From Aureimonas endophytica (GTDB lineage: Bacteria > Pseudomonadota > Alphaproteobacteria > Rhizobiales > Rhizobiaceae): 64,000 nucleotides of DNA. Where the stretch lies: NCBI RefSeq assembly GCF_014642635.1, contig NZ_BMIQ01000009.1:161049-225048 (forward strand). Reading direction: 5' to 3'. The notes beneath the pieces were generated by a model. It was not told where the DNA came from. It worked only from the letters and a program-made list of their open reading frames with translations, and made no database searches. A program made the position numbers and the translations under genes. Positions 18,571 through 27,489 of this stretch are shown piece by piece. Within the stretch, counting starts at the first letter, position 1. Each line of letters starts with the position of its first letter.

Positions 18571-18823
18571 AGCCGCGCGTTCCCGCCGGCGCCCGGCCAG
18601 GGCGACCGGCGCCTCGGGATGCCGGGATCGGGGACGAGGTCGCGCCGGTTCCGGCGCGAGAGGCCTGTCGCGGGGCGTCGCGATCATCGGCTTCTTCGAG
18701 GGCGGCGGGACGTGCCTTACGGCCACTCCGCCCTAGATGAAGGATCGATAGCAGCCTCTCTGCCGGGTTTCTCGTGCCACTGCGCGACTCCGTCACATTC
18801 CCGGCCGACCGAAAGCAGAACCG

Positions 18824-19051
18824 ATGGCAGAAGACAGCGACGCGCTGCAGGCGCGGGCGAATGGGGTGTTCCGTGTCGAATCGGACCGCCATGAGAAGGG
18901 TGCCGCCATGCGCCTGATCGCCGCCGAGGCCAAGGCGACCGAGGACAAGACCGCAAGGCTGCGCAAGCTCCGCGAGGAACGGGACGCGCTAGCGCCGCCG
19001 GTTCCCGCGAAGACCGCGCGGCCGGCCAGAAAGCAGGCGGCGCGCAAGTAG
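18824..19051 (+). CDS. Small charged helical protein
   Basis: A 75-residue protein with a predicted amphipathic helix (residues 15-52, alternating Glu/Lys/Arg with Ala/Leu, including LIAAEAKATEDKTARLRKLREERDAL) and a basic Ala/Lys/Arg tail (ARPARKQAARK). It could bind nucleic acid or form a coiled coil. I do not recognise a family, though similar short proteins precede rpsU in related genomes to my recollection. It starts 48 bases before the rpsU ribosome site and runs in the same direction. Function unknown. Confidence 0.65.
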   Translation: MAEDSDALQARANGVFRVESDRHEKGAAMRLIAAEAKATEDKTARLRKLREERDALAPPVPAKTARPARKQAARK

Positions 19052-19099
19052 CCCGCCGACCACGATCGAATCGATAAGTCAGCCCGAGAAGGAGACGGC

Positions 19100-19357
19100 A
19101 TGAAGGTGGACGTTCGCGACAACAATGTGGAGCAGGCGCTGCGGGCTCTGAAGCGCAAGCTCCAGCGCGAGGGCGTCTTCCGGGAAATGCGGGCGCGCCG
19201 CGCCTATGAGAAGCCGTCGGAAAAGCGGGTGCGCGAGAAGCAGGAAGCCGTTCGCCGCGCGCGCAAGGCGCTCCGCAAGCAGGCGCAGCGCGAGGGTCTC
19301 CTGCCGATGCCGAAGCGCGCGGAGCCGAAGGGCGCCCGCCCGGCCCGCGCGTCCTGA
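19100..19357 (+). CDS. rpsU: 30S ribosomal protein bS21
   Basis: An 85-residue ribosomal protein bS21. The conserved start [20 protein letters not shown] and the [24 protein letters not shown] core are diagnostic, followed by a lysine/arginine-rich C-terminal tail slightly longer than in E. coli. It binds the small subunit near the anti-Shine-Dalgarno end of 16S rRNA. GAGAAGGAGACGGC gives an excellent ribosome site. It follows the cold-shock gene and the small charged protein on the same strand. Confidence 0.96.
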   Translation: MKVDVRDNNVEQALRALKRKLQREGVFREMRARRAYEKPSEKRVREKQEAVRRARKALRKQAQREGLLPMPKRAEPKGARPARAS

Positions 19358-19365
19358 CGGCCATC

Positions 19366-19391
19366 GCGGAACGGGGCCGGCCCTGTTCCGC
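19366..19391. terminator. Hairpin between convergent rpsU and a lipoprotein gene
   Basis: GCGGAAC-G-GGGCC and GGCCC-T-GTTCCGC form a near-perfect self-complementary stem 8 bases after rpsU. It is symmetric, so it could end transcripts from both the rpsU side and the opposite lipoprotein gene. There is no T-run. Confidence 0.45.
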
Positions 19392-19462
19392 ACCGTCTCA
19401 TTCCTCGCCGGCGGCGCGGTTCGTCGCGCCGCTTGTCAGCTTTCGCCGGGCGGGATGCCGGC

Positions 19463-19618
19463 TCAGTATTTCTTCAGCGCCGCGATCGGATCGTCGGTCT
19501 TCGCCTTATTCGCGTTCGACTTCGAATAGGTGATGCCGTCGGAAGAGTTTCCGTTCGTCTGGCAGGCGGCGAGCGCGCCGGCCGAAACAATCGCAAGTAG
19601 AAACAGCAGGCGGCGCAT
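19463..19618 (-). CDS. Tiny lipoprotein, 51 residues
   Basis: A 51-residue open frame with a clear lipoprotein signal: MRRLLFLLAIVSAGALAACQ, where Cys19 follows the lipobox LAAC. The mature part (about 32 residues) is Asn/Ser/Lys-rich and ends DDPIAALKKY. GAGGAG lies 8 bases before the ATG at 19618, a strong ribosome site. Longer in-frame starts exist but would hide the signal sequence. Function unknown; such short lipoproteins often go unannotated in genomes of this group. Confidence 0.8.
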   Translation of the reverse strand: MRRLLFLLAIVSAGALAACQTNGNSSDGITYSKSNANKAKTDDPIAALKKY

Positions 19619-19895
19619 CGATCGTCTCCTCGGTGGTGGTCCAAGACATAGCGGCTTCCGGTTACCGACTGCTTGAGCGCGCCGCCCCGCGACCGTGAAC
19701 CGGCGAAACAATAAGGCCGGCCGCGATTTCCTCCCGTTCTTCCGCAAGGTCGCATCGTGACATCCCGCCGCGATCGGCTAAGCTCGCGAAGCGGGTCGGC
19801 CCAAACGGCCCGCGATTGTCATCCGACTGGTTGGGGAGGCCGGGTTGGACGCGCCTGAGGATTCCGGACCGCCCGTCGCCGCGGAGGGGGCGGGC

Positions 19896-20798
19896 ATGAT
19901 GGCGGATAGGACCGAGACGGGACGCTCGTCCGATGCCGATGCGCTGGTCGACTATGTCGACGAGGCGGAGGGACACTGGTTTCGCGGTTGCCGGCCGGTC
20001 GTCACGCAGCAGACGGCCTACCAGAAGGTCGAGATCGTCGATGTCGCCGATTACGGCCGCATGCTTTTTCTCGACGGCGCGCTGCAATCGACCGAGGACG
20101 ACGAATATATCTATCACGAGGCGCTGATGCAGCCGGCGTTGGTGGCGCTCTCCGCGCCGCGCCGGGTGCTGATCATCGGCGGCGGCGAGGGGGCCTCGGC
20201 GCGCGAGGCGCTGCGCCATCCGAGCGTCGAGCGGGTCGTCATGGTCGATCTCGATCCCGAGGTCGTGGCGCTCTGCCGCCGGCATCTGCCGACCTGGCAC
20301 CAGGGCGCCTTCGACGATCCGCGCTTCGAACTGGTGATCGGCGACGGCGCCGGCTTCGTCGCCGGCTGCGAGGAGACCTTCGATCTCGCCGTGGTCGATG
20401 TCGTCGATTCCTTCACGGACGGCCCGGCGGAAGCGCTCTATACGACGGAATTCTATCGCGCGCTGCGCGGCCGGCTCACGGCGCAGGGCATGCTCGTCGT
20501 CCAGGGCATGGAATGCAGCGCCAACGAGTTCGAGGACCATCGCCGCCTGCGCGCGGCGCTCGCGCCGGTCTTCCGCCATGCGCGCAGCTACACCACCTTC
20601 GTGCCGAGCTTCTGGAGCGAATGGGGCTTCGTGATCGCGACCGACGGGGCCGATCCCGCCGAGGCGAGCGCCGCCGCGATCGACGCCGAGCTGCGCCGGC
20701 GCTGTCTCGCCGACAAGCTCGAATTCTACGACGGCACGAGCCACCAGCGCATGTTCCATCTCGGCAAGGACCTTCGCCGCGCGCTGAGCTTGCCATGA
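19896..20798 (+). CDS. speE: Spermidine synthase-like aminopropyltransferase
   Basis: A 300-residue SpeE-family protein with the seven-strand Rossmann methyltransferase fold. Family motifs include the dimer and entry region EIVDVADYGRMLFLDGALQSTEDDEYIYHEAL, the dcSAM-binding GGGEGASAREAL, VDLDPEVV, and VVDVVDSF. SpeE moves an aminopropyl group from decarboxylated SAM to putrescine. ATG 19896 has GGAGG upstream; a TTG at 19845 would add 17 residues. Its stop overlaps the next ABC gene by ATGA. A decarboxylase at 53783 lies far off. Polyamine-synthase identity is likely, but exact substrate (spermidine, homospermidine) is not provable here. Confidence 0.85.
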   Translation: MMADRTETGRSSDADALVDYVDEAEGHWFRGCRPVVTQQTAYQKVEIVDVADYGRMLFLDGALQSTEDDEYIYHEALMQPALVALSAPRRVLIIGGGEGASAREALRHPSVERVVMVDLDPEVVALCRRHLPTWHQGAFDDPRFELVIGDGAGFVAGCEETFDLAVVDVVDSFTDGPAEALYTTEFYRALRGRLTAQGMLVVQGMECSANEFEDHRRLRAALAPVFRHARSYTTFVPSFWSEWGFVIATDGADPAEASAAAIDAELRRRCLADKLEFYDGTSHQRMFHLGKDLRRALSLP

Positions 20799-22579
20799 TG
20801 CCGGCGGAGCGGGCGGAGGACGCGCCGGTCCGGCTTCTCGTCCGCGCCTTCGCTCCGGCTTGGCGCGACATGACGGGCTTCGCGCTCCTTCTCCTCGCCG
20901 TCTGGGCCTGCGAGCTCGTCCTGCCGCTTCTGCTCGGGCGGACGGTCGACGCGGCGGTGGCGAAGACCGGCCTGCCGAGGCTCGCCGAATATGGCGCCGT
21001 CATGCTCGGCGTGATCGTCACGCTCTACTGGACCCATCGCCTCTATCTGCGGCGCGAGGCGGAGCTCGTGGCGGCAGCCACCTTTCGGCTGCGCCATATC
21101 CTCTATGCGCGCCTGATCGCCCAGCCGCTCGCCTTCTTTCAGAAGGCGAAGGGCGGCGAGATCGGCCATCGCATCATGAACGACGCTGAGGTGCTGGACA
21201 AACACGCGATCTATCTGATCGCCGACGTGCCCTTCGCCGCGATGACGGTGCTCGGCGTCCTCGCCGTCATGGCCGTCACCCATCTCTGGCTCGCCGGCAC
21301 GGTTCTCGCCGTGCTCCTGGCGGCGACGCTGAGCTCGCAGGCGATCGGGCGCCCGCTCGCCGGGCTGGAAAAGACGGCCAATGCCGCCCATGCCCGGCTC
21401 GGCGGCCGGTTGCAGCAGCTTCTCGGCGGCATGCGCACGGTGAAGGCCTTCGGCCGGGAGCAGCGCGAGATCGCCGGTCTCGACGCCGCCGCGCGGGACC
21501 TCCAGCAGGCGGAGATCGAGGCCGGGCGGATCGGCGCCCGCCTGGAACCGGCTCTGGAGATCATCCATCTCCTCGGCCTCGTCATCGTCGTCTGGCTCGG
21601 CGCCTATCTCGTCTCGCGCGACGAGCTGACGCCTGGCCAGCTCGTCGCCTTCGTCGCCTATATGGAGCTTCTGTCCGAGCCCTTCGCGCTGGCGGGACGC
21701 TATTATCGGCAGTTCCAGCAATGCCGAGGCACGATGCGCCGGATCTCGGACCTTCTCGCGACGCTGCCGCCCTTGGCGCCGCGCCGGGGCGGCGCCCGCG
21801 ACGGACCGCTATCCGTCGAGCTCAGCAACGTCTCCTTCTCCTATCCCGGCGCCGGCCGTCCGGCGCTCCGGGACGTGTCGATCGAGGCTCGGCCGGGCGA
21901 GGTGGTGGCGCTGGTCGGCCCGAACGGCGCCGGCAAGTCGACGCTTCTCGACCTTCTCGCCGGTTTCGCCGCGCCGGAGGCGGGCACGATCCTCGCCGGC
22001 GATCTGCCGCTCGGCGCCTGGGACGAAGCGGCGCTGCGCGGCGCCGTCTCGGTGATGAGCCAGGACGTCTTCCTGTTCCATGCCTCGCTCGCCGAGAATA
22101 TCCGCTACGGCGCGCCGGAGGCAGGCGAGGCGGAGATCGCCGCCGCCGCCGCGCAGGCCGGGCTCGACCCGCTGCTCGCCCGCCTGCCGGAGGGCCTCGC
22201 CGCCATCGTCGGCGATCGCGGCGCGAAGCTCTCCGGCGGCGAGCGCCAGCGCGTCGCCCTGGCGCGGCTGCTCCTGGCGCCGGGCCGGATCGTCCTTCTC
22301 GACGAGCCGACCTCGGCGGTGGACGGCGCGGCGCTCGACGACGTCAACCGGGCGATCGCCGAACTCGGCCCCTCGCGCACCATCGTCGTCGTCGCCCATC
22401 GCGCCGAGACGGTGGCGCTGGCCGATCGCGTCGTCATCCTCGGCGAGGGGGCGGTGATCGCCTCGGGGCCGAGGGCCGAGCTCGTGGCGCATCCGCTGTT
22501 CCGCCGGCTCTTCGAGACCGAGCGCGCCGCCCGCAAGGGACCGGCGCGCCGGGCGGGCACCGGAACCGAAGGCGAATAG
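20795..22579 (+). CDS. ABC exporter, fused membrane and ATPase domains
   Basis: A 594-residue half-transporter with a six-helix transmembrane domain (to about residue 315) and an ATPase domain. Walker A is GPNGAGKS, the signature LSGGERQRVALARLLLAP, Walker B IVLLDEPTSAVDG. The Q-loop is MSQDVFLFHASLAENIRYG. It probably works as a homodimer that exports a lipid, peptide or drug. The start overlaps the speE stop (ATGA), so both genes are translationally coupled. The substrate might be linked to polyamines, but that is speculative; many related exporters have no known ligand. Confidence 0.9.
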   Translation: MMPAERAEDAPVRLLVRAFAPAWRDMTGFALLLLAVWACELVLPLLLGRTVDAAVAKTGLPRLAEYGAVMLGVIVTLYWTHRLYLRREAELVAAATFRLRHILYARLIAQPLAFFQKAKGGEIGHRIMNDAEVLDKHAIYLIADVPFAAMTVLGVLAVMAVTHLWLAGTVLAVLLAATLSSQAIGRPLAGLEKTANAAHARLGGRLQQLLGGMRTVKAFGREQREIAGLDAAARDLQQAEIEAGRIGARLEPALEIIHLLGLVIVVWLGAYLVSRDELTPGQLVAFVAYMELLSEPFALAGRYYRQFQQCRGTMRRISDLLATLPPLAPRRGGARDGPLSVELSNVSFSYPGAGRPALRDVSIEARPGEVVALVGPNGAGKSTLLDLLAGFAAPEAGTILAGDLPLGAWDEAALRGAVSVMSQDVFLFHASLAENIRYGAPEAGEAEIAAAAAQAGLDPLLARLPEGLAAIVGDRGAKLSGGERQRVALARLLLAPGRIVLLDEPTSAVDGAALDDVNRAIAELGPSRTIVVVAHRAETVALADRVVILGEGAVIASGPRAELVAHPLFRRLFETERAARKGPARRAGTGTEGE

Positions 22580-22670
22580 CGGCCTTCCGCCCCGGTCGCC
22601 GGAGCTTCGGCCCCTTGCCTCCGCCGCCCGATCGGCCTCTAGGAGGAAGGGCGAAGGCAGAGGCGGCGCG

Positions 22671-23846
22671 ATGCAAAATTCGATCTGGACCTATAGCTGG
22701 GACATCCAGGATGTCGGCATGGCGGAGTTCCTGGCCGACATCCGCGAGCGGGCGGGCGCCGATATGGTGAGCCTTGCCGTCTCCTATCATGCCGGCCGCT
22801 TCCTCCAGCCGCGCAGCCCGAAGCGCAAGGTCTATTTTCCCGAGGACGGCACGGTCTACTACCGGCCCGACCCGGCGCTCTGGGATAAGGCGTCGATCGC
22901 GCCGCTCGTCGCCCGCAATGTCGAGGAGGGCGGCGACATGCTGGCGGCGCTCGTCGCCGAACGGGAAAGGGGCGGCCCGGCCGTCTCGGCCTGGACCGTC
23001 TGCCTCCACAACACTCGTCTCGGCCTGCTGCATCCGGGCGAGGTGACGCGCACCGCCTTCGACGATGCGAATTCCTACAGCCTCTGCCCGTCGAGCCCGG
23101 CGGCGCGACGCTACGTGACGGGGCTCGTCCGCGACATCACCACGCGCTACCGGCCCGACCGGCTGGAACTGGAAAGCCCGAGCTTCATGGGCTTCGCCCA
23201 CGGCTATCATCACGAGAAGGACGGCGTCGGACTGCTGCCGGAGGACGACTTCCTGCTCTCGCTCTGCTTCTGCCGCCATTGCACGGCGCAGGCGGGCGCC
23301 GCCGGCATCGACATGGCCGAGGCGCGGCGGATGGTGCGGGGCTTCGTCGCCGCCGCCTGCGAGCGCGCCGTGCCCGAACCCCAGTTGCCGGACTTTCCCG
23401 CGCGCGGCATCGACGCCTTCGCCCCCTGGCCGGCGCTCCACGAATTTCTCGCCTGGCGCCGGACGCCCGTCATGAGCCTCCTCGCCGAGATCCGGGCGGC
23501 GGCCGATCCGGCGACGCGGCTCGTCCTCGTCGAGGGACGCGACGCCTGGCTCGGCGGCGTCGATCTGGCCGAGGCCGGACGGCTCCTCGACGGTCTCGTC
23601 CTCTGCGCCTACGACATGGCGCCGGAGGCCGTCGCCCGCCTAGCGCGCGAGGGGCGGCGGCTGGTCGGGCCGGACCGCTTCCTCGGCCTCGGCTACCGCC
23701 TGTTCCATCCCGAAATGCGCGACGAGGCCGATTTCGTCGCCAAGGTCGCGGCGGGGCGGGCCGAGGGCGTCGACGGGCTGAACGTCTATAATTACGGGCT
23801 GGTGCCCCGGCCGCGCCTCGACTGGGTGCGGGCGGCGCTCGCCTGA
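22671..23846 (+). CDS. Hypothetical TIM-barrel-like protein with a CxCxxC motif
   Basis: A 391-residue soluble protein I cannot name with certainty. Repeated alpha/beta units (VSLAVSYHAGRF, LELESPSFMGFAHGYHHE, LVLVEGRDAW, DGLNVYNYGLV) suggest a TIM barrel, perhaps of the glycoside-hydrolase-like class. LCFCRHC (around residue 200) resembles a metal-binding CxCxxC segment seen in such barrels. No signal peptide. It is separated by 24 bases from an M81 peptidase and is probably co-transcribed, so both may process the same compound. The ABC exporter upstream is 91 bases away. Confidence 0.7.
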   Translation: MQNSIWTYSWDIQDVGMAEFLADIRERAGADMVSLAVSYHAGRFLQPRSPKRKVYFPEDGTVYYRPDPALWDKASIAPLVARNVEEGGDMLAALVAERERGGPAVSAWTVCLHNTRLGLLHPGEVTRTAFDDANSYSLCPSSPAARRYVTGLVRDITTRYRPDRLELESPSFMGFAHGYHHEKDGVGLLPEDDFLLSLCFCRHCTAQAGAAGIDMAEARRMVRGFVAAACERAVPEPQLPDFPARGIDAFAPWPALHEFLAWRRTPVMSLLAEIRAAADPATRLVLVEGRDAWLGGVDLAEAGRLLDGLVLCAYDMAPEAVARLAREGRRLVGPDRFLGLGYRLFHPEMRDEADFVAKVAAGRAEGVDGLNVYNYGLVPRPRLDWVRAALA

Positions 23847-23870
23847 AGCCCGGCCGGGAACTCTTCGCCC

Positions 23871-25355
23871 ATGCGCATTTTCACCGCTTCGCTCGCCACC
23901 GAGACCAACACCTTCTCGCCGGTGCCGACCGATCTCCATGCCTTCGAGGCGGCCTTCTATGCCGGGCCGGGCGAGCATCCCGACCGGCCGACGCTCTGCT
24001 CGTCGCCGGTGCCGATCCTGCGGCGGCGCGGCCGGGCCGAGGGCTTCACCGTGATCGAGGGCACGTCCTGCTGGGCCGAGCCCGCCGGCCTGATCCAGCG
24101 CCAGACCTATGAGCGGCTGCGCGACACGATCCTCGCCGAGTTGCAGGCCGCGCTGCCGGTCGACGGCGTCGTTCTCGGCCTGCATGGCGCGATGGTGGCG
24201 CAGGGCTACGACGATCCCGAAGGCGACCTCCTCCAGCGCGTGCGGGCCCTCGTCGGGCCGGACGTGACGGTGGCGGCCGAGTTCGACCCGCATTCGCATC
24301 TGACGCCGCTGCGCGTCGCCCAGCTCGACCTCTTCGCCGCCTTTCTGGAATTTCCCCATACCGATTTCGAGGAGCGCGGCGAGCATGTCGTCGATCTGGC
24401 GCTGCGCGCGATCCGGGGCGAGATCCGCCCGGTCATCTCGACCTTCGACTGCCGCATGATCACGATCTACCCGACGAGCCGCGAGCCGATGCGCGGCTTC
24501 GTCGACCGGCTGAAGGCGCTGGAAGGGCGGGACGGCATCCTGTCGATCTCGGTGATCCACGGCTTCATGGCCGGCGACGTGCCGGAGATGGGCACGCGCC
24601 TCGTCGTCGTCGCTGATGGCGACCGGGCGAAGGCCGAAGCGCTGGCGACGCGGCTGGGGCGCGAGCTCTACAAGCTGCGCCGCGACACGGCGATGCCGAT
24701 GCTGGACACGGAGGCCGGGCTCGACCGCGCCCGGACGCTGCGCGCCGCCCGGCCCGGCAGGCCGGTGGTGCTTGCCGATGTCTGGGACAATCCCGGCGGC
24801 GGCGTTGCGGGCGACGGCACCCATGTCCTCCGGCGCATCGTCGAGCGCGGCGACCAGGGCCGCGTCGGGCTCGCGACGATCTGGGACCCGGTGGCGGTGT
24901 CCTTCTGCCACGCGGCGGGGGAGGGGGCCGAACTCGCGCTGCGCTTCGGCGGCAAGTCCGGGCCGGAGGGCGGGGCGCCGCTCGACGCGCGGGTGAAGGT
25001 GCTCGGCCTCGCGGAGGCCGGCTGGCAGAGCTTCCGCAACAGCCGCGTGACGCTCGGCCGCGCCGCCGCGATCCGCCTTCTCGGCACCGAGATCGACGTG
25101 ATCCTGATCACCGGCCGCACCCAGACCTACGAGCCCGACATCTTCGCCAATATGGGTCTCGACTTCGCCGCCAAGGACCTCCTGGTGGTCAAGTCCACCA
25201 ATCACTTCCATGCCGGCTTCGCGCCGGTCGCCGCCGAGATCGTCTATGTCGCGGCGCCGACCTCCTATCCGACCGATCCGGCGAGGACGCCCTATGCCAA
25301 GGCGAGAGGCGACCTCTGGCCGCGCCATCCCGATCCGCTCGGCCTCGATGGCTGA
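23871..25355 (+). CDS. M81 family metallopeptidase (MlrC-like)
   Basis: A 494-residue protein of the M81 family named after MlrC, which in Sphingomonas completes the breakdown of linearised microcystin. FDPHSHLT and FPHTDFEERGEH hold the likely zinc ligands, and LADVWDNPGGGVAGDGTHVLRR is a signature of the C-terminal half. The start MRIFTASLATETNTFSP is typical. Most M81 proteins occur in bacteria that never meet microcystin, so the true substrate is probably another peptide or amide. It is co-oriented with, and close to, the CxCxxC barrel protein. No signal peptide. Confidence 0.88.
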   Translation: MRIFTASLATETNTFSPVPTDLHAFEAAFYAGPGEHPDRPTLCSSPVPILRRRGRAEGFTVIEGTSCWAEPAGLIQRQTYERLRDTILAELQAALPVDGVVLGLHGAMVAQGYDDPEGDLLQRVRALVGPDVTVAAEFDPHSHLTPLRVAQLDLFAAFLEFPHTDFEERGEHVVDLALRAIRGEIRPVISTFDCRMITIYPTSREPMRGFVDRLKALEGRDGILSISVIHGFMAGDVPEMGTRLVVVADGDRAKAEALATRLGRELYKLRRDTAMPMLDTEAGLDRARTLRAARPGRPVVLADVWDNPGGGVAGDGTHVLRRIVERGDQGRVGLATIWDPVAVSFCHAAGEGAELALRFGGKSGPEGGAPLDARVKVLGLAEAGWQSFRNSRVTLGRAAAIRLLGTEIDVILITGRTQTYEPDIFANMGLDFAAKDLLVVKSTNHFHAGFAPVAAEIVYVAAPTSYPTDPARTPYAKARGDLWPRHPDPLGLDG

Positions 25356-25381
25356 CGCGCGGGACGAGGCGCCGCCCGCCG

Positions 25382-25954
25382 TCACCGCCGCCGGCTCAAC
25401 CGGTAGACGCTGGCCGGCGGCAGGTTGCCGACCACCGAGCCGATGCGGACGGCCGAAAGGCCGAGCCGGTCGAGGATCGCGTCCGGCACCGGGCAGCGCC
25501 AGGCATAGGTGAACTGGTAGAAGGCGCCGCCGCGCTCCATCGCAGCGAAGGCGGTGCGCAGGACCCCGATCACCCGTTTCGGCCCCATCGAGAGCAGCGG
25601 CAGGCCGCTGACCGTCGCCGCGTGGCGGCGGGCGGGCAGAAGGGCGCCGAGCTCGCGCCGCGCGGCGTCCGCCCGCACCAGCACCGCGCCGGGATAGCGC
25701 GCGGCGAGCAGCCTCGCGAAATCCTCGCCCATCTCCACCAGCGTCAGGTCCCGTTCCTCGAAGCCTTTCGCGACGAGGGCGGCGGTGAAGGCGCCGGTGC
25801 CGGGCCCGAGTTCGAGGACCGCCCCCATGCCGGGGCGCAATTCGCCGGTGATGAGCCGCGCCAGCGCGCCGCTCGACGGGGCGACGGCGGCGACGCGCAG
25901 CGGATCGCGCAGCCAGGCCTGGAAGAAGGAGGACCGATCGGCCGAGATCAGCAT
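25382..25954 (-). CDS. SAM-dependent methyltransferase, phospholipid N-methyltransferase-like
   Basis: A 190-residue class I methyltransferase with the SAM motif LELGPGTGAFTAALV and a second strand FEERDLTLVEMGEDFARLL. The N-terminus SFFQAWLRDPLRVAAVAPSSGALARLI and VSGLPLLSMGP resemble the Sinorhizobium PmtA type of phospholipid N-methyltransferase or its rRNA-methylase-like relatives. AAGGTGA lies 5 bases before ATG 25954. The start overlaps the DedA stop by 7 bases, pointing to a membrane-lipid operon. Substrate specificity is uncertain. Confidence 0.82.
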   Translation of the reverse strand: MLISADRSSFFQAWLRDPLRVAAVAPSSGALARLITGELRPGMGAVLELGPGTGAFTAALVAKGFEERDLTLVEMGEDFARLLAARYPGAVLVRADAARRELGALLPARRHAATVSGLPLLSMGPKRVIGVLRTAFAAMERGGAFYQFTYAWRCPVPDAILDRLGLSAVRIGSVVGNLPPASVYRLSRRR

Positions 25955-26604
25955 GGCGTCACCTTGCGAGGGAGGGGGCCGCGCGCGCCGCCGTCCCGCC
26001 GGGCGAAGCGGCGCCAGGCCAGGAAAACGAGGGCTTCGACGGCGAGAAGCGCGACCAGGACGAGAAGCGCGACCCAGGAGCCGTTGACATCGGCATCCAG
26101 CCGGCCGCTCGCATAGCCGATGCCGATGAAGGCGCCGTTCCAGAGGGTCACGCCCGCCGTCGTGGCGAGCAGGAAGGAGCGGTGGTCGAGCCGGACCAGC
26201 CCGGCGAGCCCCGGCGCCAGGAGCCGGATGGTCGGGACGAGCTGCGCCGTGAAGACGAGAAGGCCCTGGCGGCTCTCGATCCGCGCCGTCCAGCCGTCGA
26301 CGGTGGCGGCGGAGATCCGCACCAGCCGCGCCATGGCGAGGATCAGCCGGCGCGAGCGCGCCGCGCCGAGCCGGGCGACGAGGGCGTAGAGAAGGAGGCT
26401 GCCGCCGACGCTGCCGGCGATGGAGGCGGCGAGCGCCTGCGGCAGCGGCCAGTGGCCTTCCGCCGCCGCGAGGCCGATGGCGACGAGCAGGCCGTAGGAG
26501 GGCAGGACCGGAACGAAGCGTTCCGACAGGGACAGCGCGAGGAGGCCGCAGGTGCCATAGGCCGCGACCCACCCCATGGCCGCGCCGACGGGATCGATGT
26601 CCAT
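25948..26604 (-). CDS. DedA family membrane protein
   Basis: A 218-residue protein with about five hydrophobic segments and DedA/SNARE-associated family motifs: the first helix pair FVPVLPSYGLLVAIG, GSVGGSLLLYALVARLG, and the central loop ESRQGLLVFTAQLVPTIRLLAPGLAGLVRL ending in the fold-typical arginine-containing segment. DedA proteins move undecaprenyl phosphate or phosphatidylethanolamine-type lipids across the inner membrane. It is followed by and overlaps the methyltransferase gene. The start has no strong ribosome site but no better ATG is present. Confidence 0.87.
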   Translation of the reverse strand: MDIDPVGAAMGWVAAYGTCGLLALSLSERFVPVLPSYGLLVAIGLAAAEGHWPLPQALAASIAGSVGGSLLLYALVARLGAARSRRLILAMARLVRISAATVDGWTARIESRQGLLVFTAQLVPTIRLLAPGLAGLVRLDHRSFLLATTAGVTLWNGAFIGIGYASGRLDADVNGSWVALLVLVALLAVEALVFLAWRRFARRDGGARGPLPRKVTPC

Positions 26605-26997
26605 GGGCCAATCCGGTTCGGGGAAAAGGAATGGGAGGGCGGTGCCGGCGCTGGTCCGGCGCCGGGTCAGGAGGCAAAGGCGAGGCCTTCGGCATGGACG
26701 GCGCGGATGGCCGGCCGGCCCTCGGCGCCGGCCGGGAAGCGCATCGTCGCCGCGACGCGGTCGCCGCGCGAGCGGCAGGTGAGGAGGCAGATTGTCCCGG
26801 ACATGAAGGATGCTCCCGCGCAAGGGCCGCGAGACTTGCCCGGCGACCGATGCCGCGATTTGACCATCCCCGCCGGCCCGGCGCCCTCGCCCTTCCCGCC
26901 AATCGTCTGGCAGGCGACGCCAAGCCGCCGGCCGGCGCGGGAAGATGGCAGGCGCCCGATCGCCGCATGCGCCTTGCCGCGCAACCTGCAATGGATC
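26605..26997. other. DedA/ArsR divergent region; one doubtful small frame
   Basis: This 393-base gap lies between divergent genes and should hold both promoters and an ArsR-type operator, which I could not locate. A short minus-strand frame (26670-26804, about 45 residues, start MSGTICLLTC) has a weak GGGAG ribosome site and could be coding, but codon use does not argue for it. Nothing else recognised. Confidence 0.3.
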
Positions 26998-27324
26998 ATG
27001 GACTGTTGCGTGGCAAACGAAACGAGTCCGACACCGAAGCAGGATGTGGACGGCGCGGTGGCGATCTTCACCGCCTTGGCCGATCCCGCGCGCCTTCGCC
27101 TCCTCGTTCACATGGCGCGGGGAGAGGCGGCGGTCTCGGACCTCGCCGTCGCGACGGGCGGCAGGCTGACCACCGTCTCGGCGCGTCTTCGGGTGCTTCT
27201 GTCCGCCCGTCTCGTCGCGCGGCGACGCGACGGCAGGTCCGTCCTCTACCGGCTGGCGGACGCGCATGTCCTCATGCTCGTCTCGAATGCCCTGGACCAT
27301 GCCCGCGAAACCCGCCGGCCCTGA
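26998..27324 (+). CDS. ArsR/SmtB family metal-responsive repressor
   Basis: A 108-residue winged-helix protein. AIFTALADPARLRLLVHMARGEAAVSDLA and LTTVSARLRVLLSARLVARRRDGRSVLYRL are the DNA-binding helices and wing. The C-terminal helix has D-x-H-(x10)-H-x2-E (DAHVLMLVSNALDHARE), the exact ligand spacing of the alpha-5 zinc/cobalt/nickel site of SmtB and CzrA. The alpha-3 arsenic motif is absent. Two cysteines sit at residues 3-4. It is divergent from the DedA-methyltransferase pair. The ligand is probably Zn, Co or Ni; target genes unknown. No metal exporter is adjacent. Confidence 0.88.
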   Translation: MDCCVANETSPTPKQDVDGAVAIFTALADPARLRLLVHMARGEAAVSDLAVATGGRLTTVSARLRVLLSARLVARRRDGRSVLYRLADAHVLMLVSNALDHARETRRP

Positions 27325-27489
27325 AAGAGCCGGTCTCCCATGGCGGGGAGGCCTGCCGAATTCGCCGCGATCCTCCGCGCCGACACGGCGGCGAGGGCGA
27401 TCGTGTCCGACGGCGGCATCGGGCGGGCCGGGCTCTGTCCTTATCAGACGCCGGTCCGGCCCGGACAAACGCTTCTTCCGCTCCGGCGC

